Of a stretch of DNA of 64,000 nt, positions 45,654 through 54,232 are shown in pieces. The position numbers and the translations under genes were made by a program. The notes under the pieces are model-generated. The model was not told the DNA's origin. It saw nothing but the letters and a program-made list of their open reading frames with translations, and searched no databases. The number at the start of each line of letters is the position of its first letter. The stretch's first letter is position 1. The stretch lies in NCBI GenBank assembly GCA_000648925.1, contig JFHF01000015.1, positions 1 to 64,000 on the forward strand, in the 5' to 3' direction. The stretch comes from Caballeronia jiangsuensis. Lineage in GTDB: Bacteria > Pseudomonadota > Gammaproteobacteria > Burkholderiales > Burkholderiaceae.

Positions 45654-45945
45654 AGGAGCGTCTCCAGTTCGTTTCATGTTTAACGTTGTGTATAGCAAAC
45701 CGTGAATCAAGCGTACGCGCTGAACCGCACAAAGAACATCGGCACGAGCCGCCGACATGCCCGGCGTGGTTACCGAACGCACTAAAGCTTTTACCTATCG
45801 CGTGTCATCGAAGTAAAGAATGGACTTTCGCGGCGCATTTCGGCTGGTTATCATGGCTGTTCCAATAAAACGAGACCTTGCGACGAGACAGCCGAATCCC
45901 CCGGCGCGCACGGTCCCTGAAGCCCGCATCGAAAGAGCCATCGCA

Positions 45946-46578
45946 ATGAATTCTCCCGCTCCCGTGGTGTATATCGTCGACGACGACAACGGCATGCGCA
46001 CCTCGCTCGCGTGGCTGCTCGAATCGGTCGGCGTGAAGTCGGAAGGATTCGCGAATGCCGCGGATTTTCTGCGCGCCTTCGACGTGAGCCGCCCCGCGTG
46101 CCTCGTGCTCGATGTGCGCATGCCCGAGACGAGCGGTTTCGACGTGCAGGCCGAGCTCAACCGTCGCGGCGCGACCTTGCCGATCATCTTCGTGAGCGGT
46201 CACGGCGATATCCCGATGTCGGTGCGCGCGCTTCAGCATGGCGCGATCGATTTCGTCGAGAAGCCCTATAACTCGCAGCAAATGCTCGATCGCGTGCAGC
46301 GCGCGATGAAGCTCGCGACGCAGCGCCATGCGAAGGATCAGCGTCAGCGCGAACTGCGCGAGCGCGTCGAGTCGCTGACCGCACGCGAAAAAGAAGTCTT
46401 GCGCGGCGTGATCGAAGGCAAGGCGAGCAAACGCATCGCCGCCGATCTGTCGATCAGCGTCAAGACCGTCGACGTGCATCGCGCGAGCATCAAGGACAAG
46501 CTGGGCGCGGCATCCATCGCCACGCTCGTGCGTGATGTGCTCGAAGTATGGAGCCCGCCCGGCGACGAACCCGCCTGA
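45946..46578 (+). CDS. iacR2: FixJ/NarL-type response regulator (IacR2-like)
   Basis: A 210-residue regulator: receiver with D56 (LVLDVRMPETSGFDV), then a LuxR-type HTH (LTAREKEVLRGVIEGKASKRIAADLSISVKTVDVHRASI). It has no kinase next to it, but the PAS-domain kinase at 50776 lies within the same cluster and is the probable partner. In Paraburkholderia phytofirmans PsJN a two-component pair takes part in auxin-degradation control. ATG 45946 is the natural start; earlier frame positions show no family similarity. Its stop is 8 bases from the converging iacE stop. Confidence 0.75.
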   Translation: MNSPAPVVYIVDDDNGMRTSLAWLLESVGVKSEGFANAADFLRAFDVSRPACLVLDVRMPETSGFDVQAELNRRGATLPIIFVSGHGDIPMSVRALQHGAIDFVEKPYNSQQMLDRVQRAMKLATQRHAKDQRQRELRERVESLTAREKEVLRGVIEGKASKRIAADLSISVKTVDVHRASIKDKLGAASIATLVRDVLEVWSPPGDEPA

Positions 46579-46586
46579 TACGCGCG

Positions 46587-47330
46587 CTAACGCATGTACA
46601 GGCCGCCGTTCACGTCCCAGCATGCGCCGTTGGCGAAATACGCGTCGGGTGATGCAAGCAGCACGGCAACATCGGCAATGTAATTCGCCGAGCCCAGACG
46701 TCCCACCGGAATGCCCGCGATAACCTTGTCGAGTTTGTCGGCGGGCACGCTCTCATGGACGATAGCCAGATCGAGCGGGCCGGGCGAGATCGCGTTCACG
46801 GTCACACCATGTGCCGCGAGATCGCGTGCGAATACCTTGGTCAGCGTGATCGCACCGCCTTTTGCGGCCGCATAGTGCGCGCCCGTCGCCGAGCCGCCGT
46901 TCTGTCCCGCGAGCGATGCGATATTGACGATGCGTCCCGCGCCACGATCCGCGAAATAGCGGCCCAAGACCTGACAGCCGAAGAGCACGCTGCGCAGATT
47001 CACGTCGATGACCTGATCGAACTGCTCGGCGGTGATCTCCATGACCGGCACGACCTTCGATGCGCCCGCGTTGTTGACGAGCACATCGATACGTCCCCAG
47101 CGTTCGTGCACGGCGTCACGCGCGCGTTCGAAGTCCGCTTTCGATGTGACGTCGAGTTCGAGTGCGAACGCGCTGCTTTGATCGGCGCTCAACTCCAGAG
47201 CGAGAGACCGGGTTGCTTCGATGGCGATATCGGCGAGTGCGACCTTGTAGCCCGCGGCATGAAAGCGGCGCGCGACCGCGGCGCCGAGGCCACGCGCTGC
47301 GCCCGTGATGAGCGCGATTCTGTTCGACAT
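46587..47330 (-). CDS. iacE: Short-chain dehydrogenase/reductase IacE
   Basis: A 247-residue classical SDR: NAD(P) motif TGAARGLGAAVA, NNAGASK, catalytic Ser in NIASLAGQNGGSATGAHYAAAKGG with Tyr and Lys, and a C-terminal GACWDVNGGLYMR. In known iac systems IacE acts on the 2-hydroxylated indoleacetate formed by IacA. Last gene of the iacA-B-I-H-E operon, 12 bases after iacH. Confidence 0.8.
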   Translation of the reverse strand: MSNRIALITGAARGLGAAVARRFHAAGYKVALADIAIEATRSLALELSADQSSAFALELDVTSKADFERARDAVHERWGRIDVLVNNAGASKVVPVMEITAEQFDQVIDVNLRSVLFGCQVLGRYFADRGAGRIVNIASLAGQNGGSATGAHYAAAKGGAITLTKVFARDLAAHGVTVNAISPGPLDLAIVHESVPADKLDKVIAGIPVGRLGSANYIADVAVLLASPDAYFANGACWDVNGGLYMR

Positions 47331-47342
47331 GTTTGAGTTCCT

Positions 47343-48479
47343 TTATTGAGCGAGCGCGGCTTCGACAGGCGCGGCGACCGCGCATACCTTTTCGTCCGCG
47401 CCCTTGCGCCCGACGATCTGCAAGCCGGCCTTGAGCGATGAACCTTCGACTGGAAGAGGAAGGCTCAATGCAGGATGCCCGCTCAGATTGAACGGCCTGA
47501 TCAACGACGACATTGCGATCACCGGCGTTCCCGCGCGCGCGGCTTCGAGCGTGATCGGAAACGTGGGCAGCGTGGGGAGCACGAGCACATCTACATCTTG
47601 GAGCGCGCGATCCACGGCCGCCGTGAAGATACGCCTCACGTTCTCCGCAGCGTCAAGATCGGCCGGCGTGGTTTTCGATGCAAGACGCAAACGCGCGTCG
47701 AGATCCGCGCCGAGCTTGCCTGTCTCGACGAGATGACCGAATGCCTGCCACGTCTCCGCGTTGATGACCGCGAGACCGGCGGAGAAGGCATCGGCCATCG
47801 ACGCCAGTTCGATACCGCGTGACGCGAATCCCGCGCGACGCACGGCGTGCTCGACCGCTTTGCGGATACTCGCATCCGCATCGACGGCGACGATGCCGAC
47901 ACGCGCCTTCGATGCATCGCGTCGCGCGATGCGCGCATCGAACGAAGGATCGATCGCGGTCATTGCATCGATCAGCACGCGCATCTCGCGCGCGAAGGGT
48001 CCTACGCAATCGAGCGTGGTTTCGACTGGCGCCACGCCGCGACGCGACACGCGACCGAACGTGGGCTTCAATCCGGTCACGCCGCAGCATGCCGCGGGGC
48101 CGCGAACCGAGCCGCCCGTATCGGTGCCGAGCGCGGCATCGACGAGCCCGAGTCCGACAGCCGAAGCCGAACCGCTCGACGATCCGCCGGGAATCCGCGT
48201 TGCGTCCTGAGGATTCTGTGGCGTGCCCGTGAAGTCGTTGATACCGGTCATGCCGAATGCAAGCTCGTGCATGTTGGCCTTGCCCTTGATGCGCCAGCCC
48301 GCATCGAGCAGACGTTGCACGACTACGGCATGTTCGGTGGCGGCGGGTGCATCGGCGAGTGCGCGGCTTGCGGCCGTGGTCGGATAACCCGCGATATCGA
48401 TGCTGTCCTTGATCGCAATGGTCGGTGCATCGGCATCGTCGTGCAAGCACAGATCGAATTCGCTGATGAATGCGCTCAT
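47343..48479 (-). CDS. iacH: Amidase IacH
   Basis: A 378-residue amidase-signature enzyme with its triad lysine K24 (IAIKDSIDI), the serine-rich GGSSSGSAS at 98-106 and nucleophile S124 (GTDTGGSVRGPAA). Short for the family (450-500), lacking some C-terminal residues, as in some catabolic members. The iac amidase is conserved in auxin degraders, but its step is not settled. The start overlaps the iacI stop by 4 bases. Confidence 0.8.
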   Translation of the reverse strand: MSAFISEFDLCLHDDADAPTIAIKDSIDIAGYPTTAASRALADAPAATEHAVVVQRLLDAGWRIKGKANMHELAFGMTGINDFTGTPQNPQDATRIPGGSSSGSASAVGLGLVDAALGTDTGGSVRGPAACCGVTGLKPTFGRVSRRGVAPVETTLDCVGPFAREMRVLIDAMTAIDPSFDARIARRDASKARVGIVAVDADASIRKAVEHAVRRAGFASRGIELASMADAFSAGLAVINAETWQAFGHLVETGKLGADLDARLRLASKTTPADLDAAENVRRIFTAAVDRALQDVDVLVLPTLPTFPITLEAARAGTPVIAMSSLIRPFNLSGHPALSLPLPVEGSSLKAGLQIVGRKGADEKVCAVAAPVEAALAQ

Positions 48480-48994
48480 GCGTGCGTCTCCTTGCGTGGA
48501 TTCACTTGCCAGGGCGCGTCGAAGAGACGCTCCGTGCGGAAATGGCGAATCAGCCAAGCGTTGTTTTCATCGCGTGGAGATGGCGCGAAATCGATTTCCA
48601 GCCGCGCGGCGATAAGCTCGGCGTTTGCATCGACATAACCGGATGCCTGCAACATGATCCATCGTCCCTTGACGATATCGCCCATAACCTCGATATGCTC
48701 GGACGTCAGAAAGTGCACATTGCTGGCGAAATGGGGCGTCGGCGGCAGAAAGCGCTGCAGCATTTCGACGATCGCCGTTCGTCCTCGCAGACGCCCGAAC
48801 TTCTTCGCATACTGCGGCCCGATGCCTTCCCACACGGCGTCATCGGTGAAAAGCGCGGCGAGCGCTTCGCCTTCGAGCGGCGCGCAAGGCACATCGCACA
48901 GCGCCATATAACGCGCGATGGTCTTGCGCACTGCGTTCTGCGCCTCCAGCGCGGCAAGGCGCGTGAGCAATGCGTCGATATTGGCTTGCGTCAT
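48476..48994 (-). CDS. iacI: SnoaL/NTF2-fold protein IacI
   Basis: A 172-residue protein with the SnoaL-like layout: helix VRKTIARYMALCD, LAALFTDDAVWEGIGP, GRTAIVEMLQRFLPP and VHFLTSEHIEVMGDIVKGRWIML. The fold hosts isomerases, dehydratases and dioxygenase beta subunits. The order iacA-iacB-this gene-iacH-iacE suggests it is IacI. Its end overlaps iacH by 4 bases and iacB ends 4 bases before it. Confidence 0.7.
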   Translation of the reverse strand: MTQANIDALLTRLAALEAQNAVRKTIARYMALCDVPCAPLEGEALAALFTDDAVWEGIGPQYAKKFGRLRGRTAIVEMLQRFLPPTPHFASNVHFLTSEHIEVMGDIVKGRWIMLQASGYVDANAELIAARLEIDFAPSPRDENNAWLIRHFRTERLFDAPWQVNPRKETHA

Positions 48995-48998
48995 GGCG

Positions 48999-49376
48999 TC
49001 AGGCGTTATTGGCTGTGGCCGGCGGCACCGTCAACGCACGTCCGACGCGCGCCTCGATCTTTCCATAGCGCCACAGGTTGTAATCGCCGACGGGCGTCGT
49101 GCGATAGAGATTGCACACAGCGACAGCCGTATCGAAGTCGGCGACATCGGCCATGATGTAAAACGTCCACGGCGCGCCATCGGACTGTCCGACGACGAGG
49201 CGGTCGTCATCCATCACGCCCAGCACACGCACGTTCTCCATAGCCTCGATGGCGGATAGCATCTTGCCGTAGGACTGCCATACTTCTCCAATCTGTTCGC
49301 GCGGCAAGTCGAAGAAGTTCTGGGTTACGCCGCAGCAGAACAGCACGCGCAAAGGAAGATTTCGGTTATCGGTCAT
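48999..49376 (-). CDS. iacB: Small iac-cluster protein IacB
   Basis: A 125-residue soluble protein (LRVLFCCGVTQNFFDLPREQIGEVWQSYGKMLSAIEAMENVRVLGVMDDDRLVVGQ...). It looks like a dimeric alpha-beta barrel-type (YciI/EthD-like) fold by pattern, with no recognisable active site. Position directly after iacA matches IacB, whose job in auxin breakdown is not firmly known. GAGGAG precedes the ATG. Confidence 0.65.
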   Translation of the reverse strand: MTDNRNLPLRVLFCCGVTQNFFDLPREQIGEVWQSYGKMLSAIEAMENVRVLGVMDDDRLVVGQSDGAPWTFYIMADVADFDTAVAVCNLYRTTPVGDYNLWRYGKIEARVGRALTVPPATANNA

Positions 49377-49412
49377 GAAGCGTTACTCCTCTTGTTATGC
49401 GATGAAAATGGA

Positions 49413-50588
49413 TCAGAGATAGCCGGGAATCGGCGGCACGCCGACGAACACGGCGCCCGCGCCGTCGTAGTTGCCTTCGCCGAGGAATGCGTGTTGCGTG
49501 ACGACCATCGCGTCGCGCATCAGGCGTTGCAATGGATGCGTGCGATAAATCGCCATCGTGCCGCCCAGGCGATACGCACGATTCACTACGTCCGCGCCTT
49601 CACGCGCGATCTGCGTTGCGGCCAGGCGCAACAGGCTGACCTGTTCCGGCGAGACTTCATTGCCCGCGAGAATGGACTGCCATACGCTGTCGGTCGATTC
49701 GTAGAAGAATGCGCGCGCAGAGCGCAATTGCGCTTCGGCTTTTGCGAGTTCGATACGGTAGTAGGCGCGATCGGCGAGTTGCGGCGCGCCGGTCGTCGTC
49801 TTGCGGCCGCCCGCCATATGATTCGCGACGTCGAGCGCGGCGCGCGCGAGACCGAGGTTCACGACGGCGAGCACTTGCGCCGCATACGCGATAGTCGGAT
49901 ATCGATAGAGCGGTTCATCGATTGTCGATACGCCGCCGCGCAGGAAGGTCCAGTCTTCGGCGACGAACTGATCCGTCACGCGCAAGTCGTGACTGCCGGT
50001 GCCCTGCATGCCGACGACGTTCCAGTTCTCGACAATCTCGACCTGCTCGGGACGAAACACGGCGGTGCGCGGCTTGCCCGGCGCTTCGCCCGGCTTGCCG
50101 GTGCCGATGCCGACACCGAGCCAGTCCGCGCCCTTGCAGCCGCTCGCGAACTTCCACGTACCGTTCACGCGATAGCCGCCCGGTGCGGGTTGTGCGTTCT
50201 GCACCGGAAAAAGCCCGCCCGCAAAGACTTGATCGGGCCCATCCGCATAGATCGCGGCCTGGGTCGCGACCGGCAACGCGGCGAGATAGAGATTCGCGGA
50301 ACCGAAGCTCGCGACCCACGCGGCGGAGCCGTCGGCGACCGCGATGCGCTCGATCATCTCCAGGAATTCGCCGGGCGCGCGTGCATCGCCGCCGAAGCGC
50401 TTCGGCGTCGCGGCACGATAGATGCCCACGCGCTTGAGCTTTTCGATGACATCGCGCGGCACGTGCGACAGCCGGTCGAATTCGTCGCGGCGCTGGGCGA
50501 TTTCGGCGATCACATCGTCGAGCGTGATGGCATCGGTTTGATTCGACAGATCGTCGCGGATAGCGAAGGCAGTCGCGGAAGCTGACAT
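49413..50588 (-). CDS. iacA: Flavin-dependent monooxygenase/acyl-CoA dehydrogenase-fold IacA
   Basis: A 391-residue protein of the acyl-CoA dehydrogenase-type hydroxylase group (HpaB/HsaA-like). It has RRDEFDRLSHVPRDVIEKLKRVGIYRAATPKRFGG at the start, WVASFGSANLYLAALP near residue 97, NWNVVGMQGTGSHDLRVTDQFV near residue 190, and REGADVVNRAYRLGGTMAIYRTHPLQRLMRDAMV at the C-terminus. In known systems IacA starts auxin attack by hydroxylating the indole ring, using reduced flavin from IacG. ATG 50588 has AAGGAGA upstream. It leads the iacABIHE operon and diverges from iacS. Confidence 0.8.
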   Translation of the reverse strand: MSASATAFAIRDDLSNQTDAITLDDVIAEIAQRRDEFDRLSHVPRDVIEKLKRVGIYRAATPKRFGGDARAPGEFLEMIERIAVADGSAAWVASFGSANLYLAALPVATQAAIYADGPDQVFAGGLFPVQNAQPAPGGYRVNGTWKFASGCKGADWLGVGIGTGKPGEAPGKPRTAVFRPEQVEIVENWNVVGMQGTGSHDLRVTDQFVAEDWTFLRGGVSTIDEPLYRYPTIAYAAQVLAVVNLGLARAALDVANHMAGGRKTTTGAPQLADRAYYRIELAKAEAQLRSARAFFYESTDSVWQSILAGNEVSPEQVSLLRLAATQIAREGADVVNRAYRLGGTMAIYRTHPLQRLMRDAMVVTQHAFLGEGNYDGAGAVFVGVPPIPGYL

Positions 50589-50696
50589 GGGTAAGTCTCC
50601 TTTTCGTTCGTTTTGCATTGATCTCAGTCTAGAAACGCAAAAAGACCGAAGCAATTGGGAAGGCGAGCGTGCGATTCAGTGAAGCACCCCGGTCTT

Positions 50697-50712
50697 CTAA
50701 AGAAATCTTTAG
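50697..50712. promoter_or_regulatory. Palindrome in the iacA/iacS divergent region
   Basis: CTAAAG-AAAT-CTTTAG, a perfect inverted repeat 108 bases upstream of iacA and 63 upstream of iacS. A related arrangement CTAAAGCTTTTA occurs at about 45783 upstream of the response regulator and iacG. Candidate site for the IacR2 response regulator. Confidence 0.4.
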
Positions 50713-50775
50713 CGACGCCCGGGGCGCGCCGATGCTATGGTTTGTGCTGGTACTGTCTTTTCCCCGCACCTCGAC

Positions 50776-52242
50776 ATGAACTTTCCCGCCGAAGACGATT
50801 TCCGCCGGCTGCTCGATGCATTGACGCAATGCGTGCTTCTTCACGATGCGAAGACGAAGGCGATCGTCTGGGCGAATCGCGCGGCGTGTATCGCGCTCGG
50901 CTTTTCGGTCGAGGAACTGCTGCCGCTCAAGGCGCACGACACGACTCGCGACGACATCAGATATCGTCGTGAAATCGCGGTGAATGCGATGGACCGCTCG
51001 ATCACCGAAGGTCCGCAAAGTTATGAATGGTGTTATCGCTCGCGAGCGGGCGTCGATATGTTGTCCGAGGCGATCGCGACTTATGTGCCGCTTGCCGGGC
51101 GCGCAGTGGTGATGGTGCAGTTTCGCGATATCAGCGCGGAAGAAGCGATGCGCCAGAAGCTGCGCCGCTATGAAACGCGGCTGCGCGAGTACATGCAGGA
51201 TCTGGGCGAGGGCGTCGCGGTGCTCTCGCCGCGCGGCAAGGTGAGCTTCATCAGCGAATCGGGACGGCGCGTGCTGGGTGTCGCGAGCGACGCACCGCTG
51301 GGCGTCGCGCTCGACTACTGCACGAGAGAAGATCGAGACCGGCTGATCGCGCAGTTGCGCAGCGCAACGCGGCAACAATCGACGCCCGCGCAACGCTATG
51401 CGATCACGCGTCGCGACGGCGCGAAACGATGGCTGCGCATTACGTGCAGGCGAATCGATATCGAGGACGGCACGCTGGTGCATTTCCGCGATATCACCGA
51501 TGAAGTCTCGATAGAGGAAGCGCGCCGCAACGAAGCGCGCATGCTCGAATACGCGGGGCGAAACAACGCAATGGGCGAGATGGCGACGGCAATCGCGCAT
51601 GAATTGAGCCAGCCGCTTGCCGCCGTGCGCAATTTCATCGAAGGCGCGATTCAGCGGCTCGCGCAGCCCGATTCCATCGATAGCGCGATCTGGGGTTTGC
51701 GCGCAGCGGATCGTCAGGCCGAGCACGCGGCGCATATCATCAAGAGCGTGCGCGAGTTCATCGTGAAGCGAGAGCCCGTCGAAGCACAGGCGGATCTTCG
51801 CGACGTACTCGCGGATGTCGCGTACTTCATTCAATTGCGCGCGCGAGACGGGGGCGTGACGCTCAGGATCGAGCAATGGAGCGAGCCGTTGCCGGTACGT
51901 TGCGAACGCGTGCTCATCGGTCAGGTGATCCTCAATCTCGCGTTCAACGCCATCGAAGCATTGAGCGCCGCGAAATCGTCGAAGGATATCGTCACGCTCG
52001 CCACATCGATGAACGGTGACGCGGCCGAACTTCATGTAATCGACAACGGACCGGGCGTGCCCGACGATGCGCTCGAACGCCTGTTCGACGGCTTTTCTTC
52101 GTCGAAGGCGGGCGGCAATGGCATTGGCTTGTCGTTGTGCAAGAGCATCGTGTCGCGGCACGATGGCCGTATCTGGGCGCAACGCGCAGCAGGCGGCGGC
52201 CTCGAATGCCGCTTCGCGCTGCCCCTGTCTCATCGCGCATGA
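50776..52242 (+). CDS. iacS: PAS-domain sensor histidine kinase (IacS-like)
   Basis: A 488-residue soluble kinase without membrane segments. Two PAS domains (about 8-125 and 140-255) are followed by H275 in MATAIAHELSQPLAAVRNFIEGA, then NLAFNAIEAL, DNGPGVP and GGNGIGLSLCKSIVSRHDG. This is the FixL/StyS-like family, which senses aromatic ligands or redox state in the cytoplasm. Probable partner of the FixJ-type regulator at 45946. ATG 50776 gives MNFPAEDDFRRLLDAL. Confidence 0.8.
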   Translation: MNFPAEDDFRRLLDALTQCVLLHDAKTKAIVWANRAACIALGFSVEELLPLKAHDTTRDDIRYRREIAVNAMDRSITEGPQSYEWCYRSRAGVDMLSEAIATYVPLAGRAVVMVQFRDISAEEAMRQKLRRYETRLREYMQDLGEGVAVLSPRGKVSFISESGRRVLGVASDAPLGVALDYCTREDRDRLIAQLRSATRQQSTPAQRYAITRRDGAKRWLRITCRRIDIEDGTLVHFRDITDEVSIEEARRNEARMLEYAGRNNAMGEMATAIAHELSQPLAAVRNFIEGAIQRLAQPDSIDSAIWGLRAADRQAEHAAHIIKSVREFIVKREPVEAQADLRDVLADVAYFIQLRARDGGVTLRIEQWSEPLPVRCERVLIGQVILNLAFNAIEALSAAKSSKDIVTLATSMNGDAAELHVIDNGPGVPDDALERLFDGFSSSKAGGNGIGLSLCKSIVSRHDGRIWAQRAAGGGLECRFALPLSHRA

Positions 52243-52292
52243 TCGACGGGCAGGCACGCATCGGCGCGTATGCATCGATGCGTGCGCCGCGC

Positions 52293-52793
52293 TCAAAGCA
52301 GGAAGCCGATCGCGCTCAGCGCTTCGGTCGAATCGATCAGGCGAATCACCTTTTCGAAGAGCTTCGGCTCACCGCTCGCCATGCTGATCTTGTGCGTGAG
52401 ATCGGCGGCGAAGATCGTCGACACGCCGCGCTTGTACGCGACGATGACCTGCGACGACTTCACTTCGACGACATCGGCGCTATCGCTCGACAACGTGAAG
52501 CGCGATACGGTGCGCACCGTTCGGGCCGCGTCGGATGCGGATGCCGAATAGCCCGACGTCATGCGCTGCACGCGCAGTTCGCGCATGTGCTGGTCGTCGT
52601 AGGCGTAGTTCAGGGTGGCGGCGAAGTCGGTCGCGTTCGGATCGATCGGCACCACATAGAAGCCTTGCGAGTCCCACAGATCGAGCCACGCGCGATAGTC
52701 GCGCCGATCCAGCAGTTCGGCTTCACGCCAGATGAATTCGATCGCGCGCGCGAAGGTCCGTTGAGAGAAGAGTGCGTTGCGATCATCCATCAT
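52293..52793 (-). CDS. iacD: Aromatic ring-hydroxylating dioxygenase small subunit IacD
   Basis: A 166-residue beta subunit with the SnoaL-like fold: RAIEFIWREAELLDRRDYRAWLDLWDSQGFYVVPI, then YDDQHMRELRVQRMTSGYSAS. It gives structure to the alpha3-beta3 oxygenase formed with IacC. The ATG at 52793 overlaps the iacC stop (ATGA), so it is translationally coupled; an alternative ATG is one codon later. Converges with iacS. Confidence 0.8.
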   Translation of the reverse strand: MMDDRNALFSQRTFARAIEFIWREAELLDRRDYRAWLDLWDSQGFYVVPIDPNATDFAATLNYAYDDQHMRELRVQRMTSGYSASASDAARTVRTVSRFTLSSDSADVVEVKSSQVIVAYKRGVSTIFAADLTHKISMASGEPKLFEKVIRLIDSTEALSAIGFLL

Positions 52794-54073
52794 GCCTGCT
52801 CCATCATTGCGCGCCATTGTTTGTAGGCTTCACGCATGCCGGTTTCGTCGGTGGCATGCGCGGTCTTTTCTCCGTTCGGTGCGGTCGTTTCGCGGTTCAA
52901 GCCGCGATTGACGAGGATCGGCACATCGGGGCCCGCGTGCGAGCCGCGCTGCACGCGTTCCCATGCTTCGGCGTCGTCGGGGCTGCCGAAACCGAACGGA
53001 CCCTGGAAGTGTTCGTGAATGCGCAGGCGCACGCGATTCGCTTCTTCCGGTCCGCCGTCCATCGCGAGTGCGACGTGGCGAATCTCCGTTTCGTCGGCGG
53101 AAATGGGCCGCAGCACGCGAAAGAACGCCATGGACAGCGCGAGGTTCGGAAACAGATTCAGATTGAAGCCGACGCCCATCAGCGAGCGCACGATACGGCG
53201 CACTTCGTCGGGCGTATGTTTCTCCGCCAGCGTCGCGGCCAGATCGTTGAAGCGCTCCGGCAAGGGGGCGCCGTCATCCTTGTCGAGATCGACGATCTCG
53301 GGCACTAGCACGGCGAGGCTATGGCCGTTGCCGAGCGAGCGGCAGAACGCGTCTTCGCTCGTCATGAAACTCGTGATGGCCGCGGCGGTTTCGTCGTCGA
53401 TCGACTTCATCCACGATTTATGCACGACGGGGAAGTGATAAAGATCAGTCGTGTTCTCGAGCTGGATTTTCCAGTTTCCCTTGAACTTGAACTTATGCTC
53501 GCCGTTGGCCTTGATCGGATAACCCGCGCCTTGCTTCATGAAAAGATCGATCCAGGGCTTTGCACCGCCCAGAAAGTCTTCGAGCGGTTCGATAGCTTCA
53601 TTGAAGCTCGCGAAGATCAAGCCCTGATAAATCCCGACGCGCAATTTCTTGAGCGGCAGATCGCCTTTCTCGCAGACGCCTTCATAGCCGTCGCCGTAGG
53701 GCAGGGCACGCAGCGTGCCGTCGAGCGCATAAGACCAGCTGTGATATGGACACGTGAAGCCCTTCGCGTTGCCCTTGTGCTCTTCACAGACGGTTGCGCC
53801 GCGATGACGGCAGCGGTTTTGCAGCACATGCACCGCGCCGGTCTTGTCGCGCACGACGATCACGGGCTGGCGGCCGATGGTCGTCGTGACGAAATCGCCG
53901 GGTTTCGGCAATTCGCTTTCATGCGCGACCCAGATCCACGTTTTATAGAAAATGCGTTCGAGCTCGGCCTCGAAAAGATCCGGATCGTAGTAGAGCGAAG
54001 GCGCGATGCGGTCGGCTTGGGCACGGCGGCCGAGCGCGCTCGTGTCGATGATTTGGGTTGTCGGCGTACTCAT
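52790..54073 (-). CDS. iacC: Aromatic ring-hydroxylating dioxygenase large subunit IacC
   Basis: A 427-residue Rieske oxygenase. The cluster ligands are C88-x-H90 and C108-x2-H111 (NRCRHRG, FTCPYHSW), and the catalytic iron ligands D210, H213 and H218 (TTDLYHFPVVHKS). In characterised auxin degraders IacC-IacD with reductase IacF converts the dioxindole intermediate on the way to catechol. ATG 54073 starts MSTPTTQIIDTSALG. The region upstream shares a 45-bp element with that of iacF. Confidence 0.85.
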   Translation of the reverse strand: MSTPTTQIIDTSALGRRAQADRIAPSLYYDPDLFEAELERIFYKTWIWVAHESELPKPGDFVTTTIGRQPVIVVRDKTGAVHVLQNRCRHRGATVCEEHKGNAKGFTCPYHSWSYALDGTLRALPYGDGYEGVCEKGDLPLKKLRVGIYQGLIFASFNEAIEPLEDFLGGAKPWIDLFMKQGAGYPIKANGEHKFKFKGNWKIQLENTTDLYHFPVVHKSWMKSIDDETAAAITSFMTSEDAFCRSLGNGHSLAVLVPEIVDLDKDDGAPLPERFNDLAATLAEKHTPDEVRRIVRSLMGVGFNLNLFPNLALSMAFFRVLRPISADETEIRHVALAMDGGPEEANRVRLRIHEHFQGPFGFGSPDDAEAWERVQRGSHAGPDVPILVNRGLNRETTAPNGEKTAHATDETGMREAYKQWRAMMEQA

Positions 54074-54176
54074 CGGTTCGATGTGGGGTGAGGTTGATCG
54101 GCTAAAACTAGGATGGCGATGACGATCGGCACATCCTCTCGTTGACATCAGTCTCGCTTTGCGAAGATCATGCGTC

Positions 54177-54221
54177 AAATCGATTAAAAAACGGGTGCTG
54201 GATAAATCCGGCCGATATCTT
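54177..54221. promoter_or_regulatory. 45-bp conserved element upstream of iacC and iacR1
   Basis: On the plus strand it begins AAATCGATTAAAAA and ends CCGGCCGATATCTT. It is identical to 56191-56235 upstream of iacF at 32 of 45 positions, with the end blocks GATTAAAAA and GATATCTT exact and equally spaced. It lies 103 bases from iacC and 11 from iacR1, so it is a candidate IacR1 operator and promoter for both. Confidence 0.6.
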
Positions 54222-54232
54222 GAGAGTTCCCG

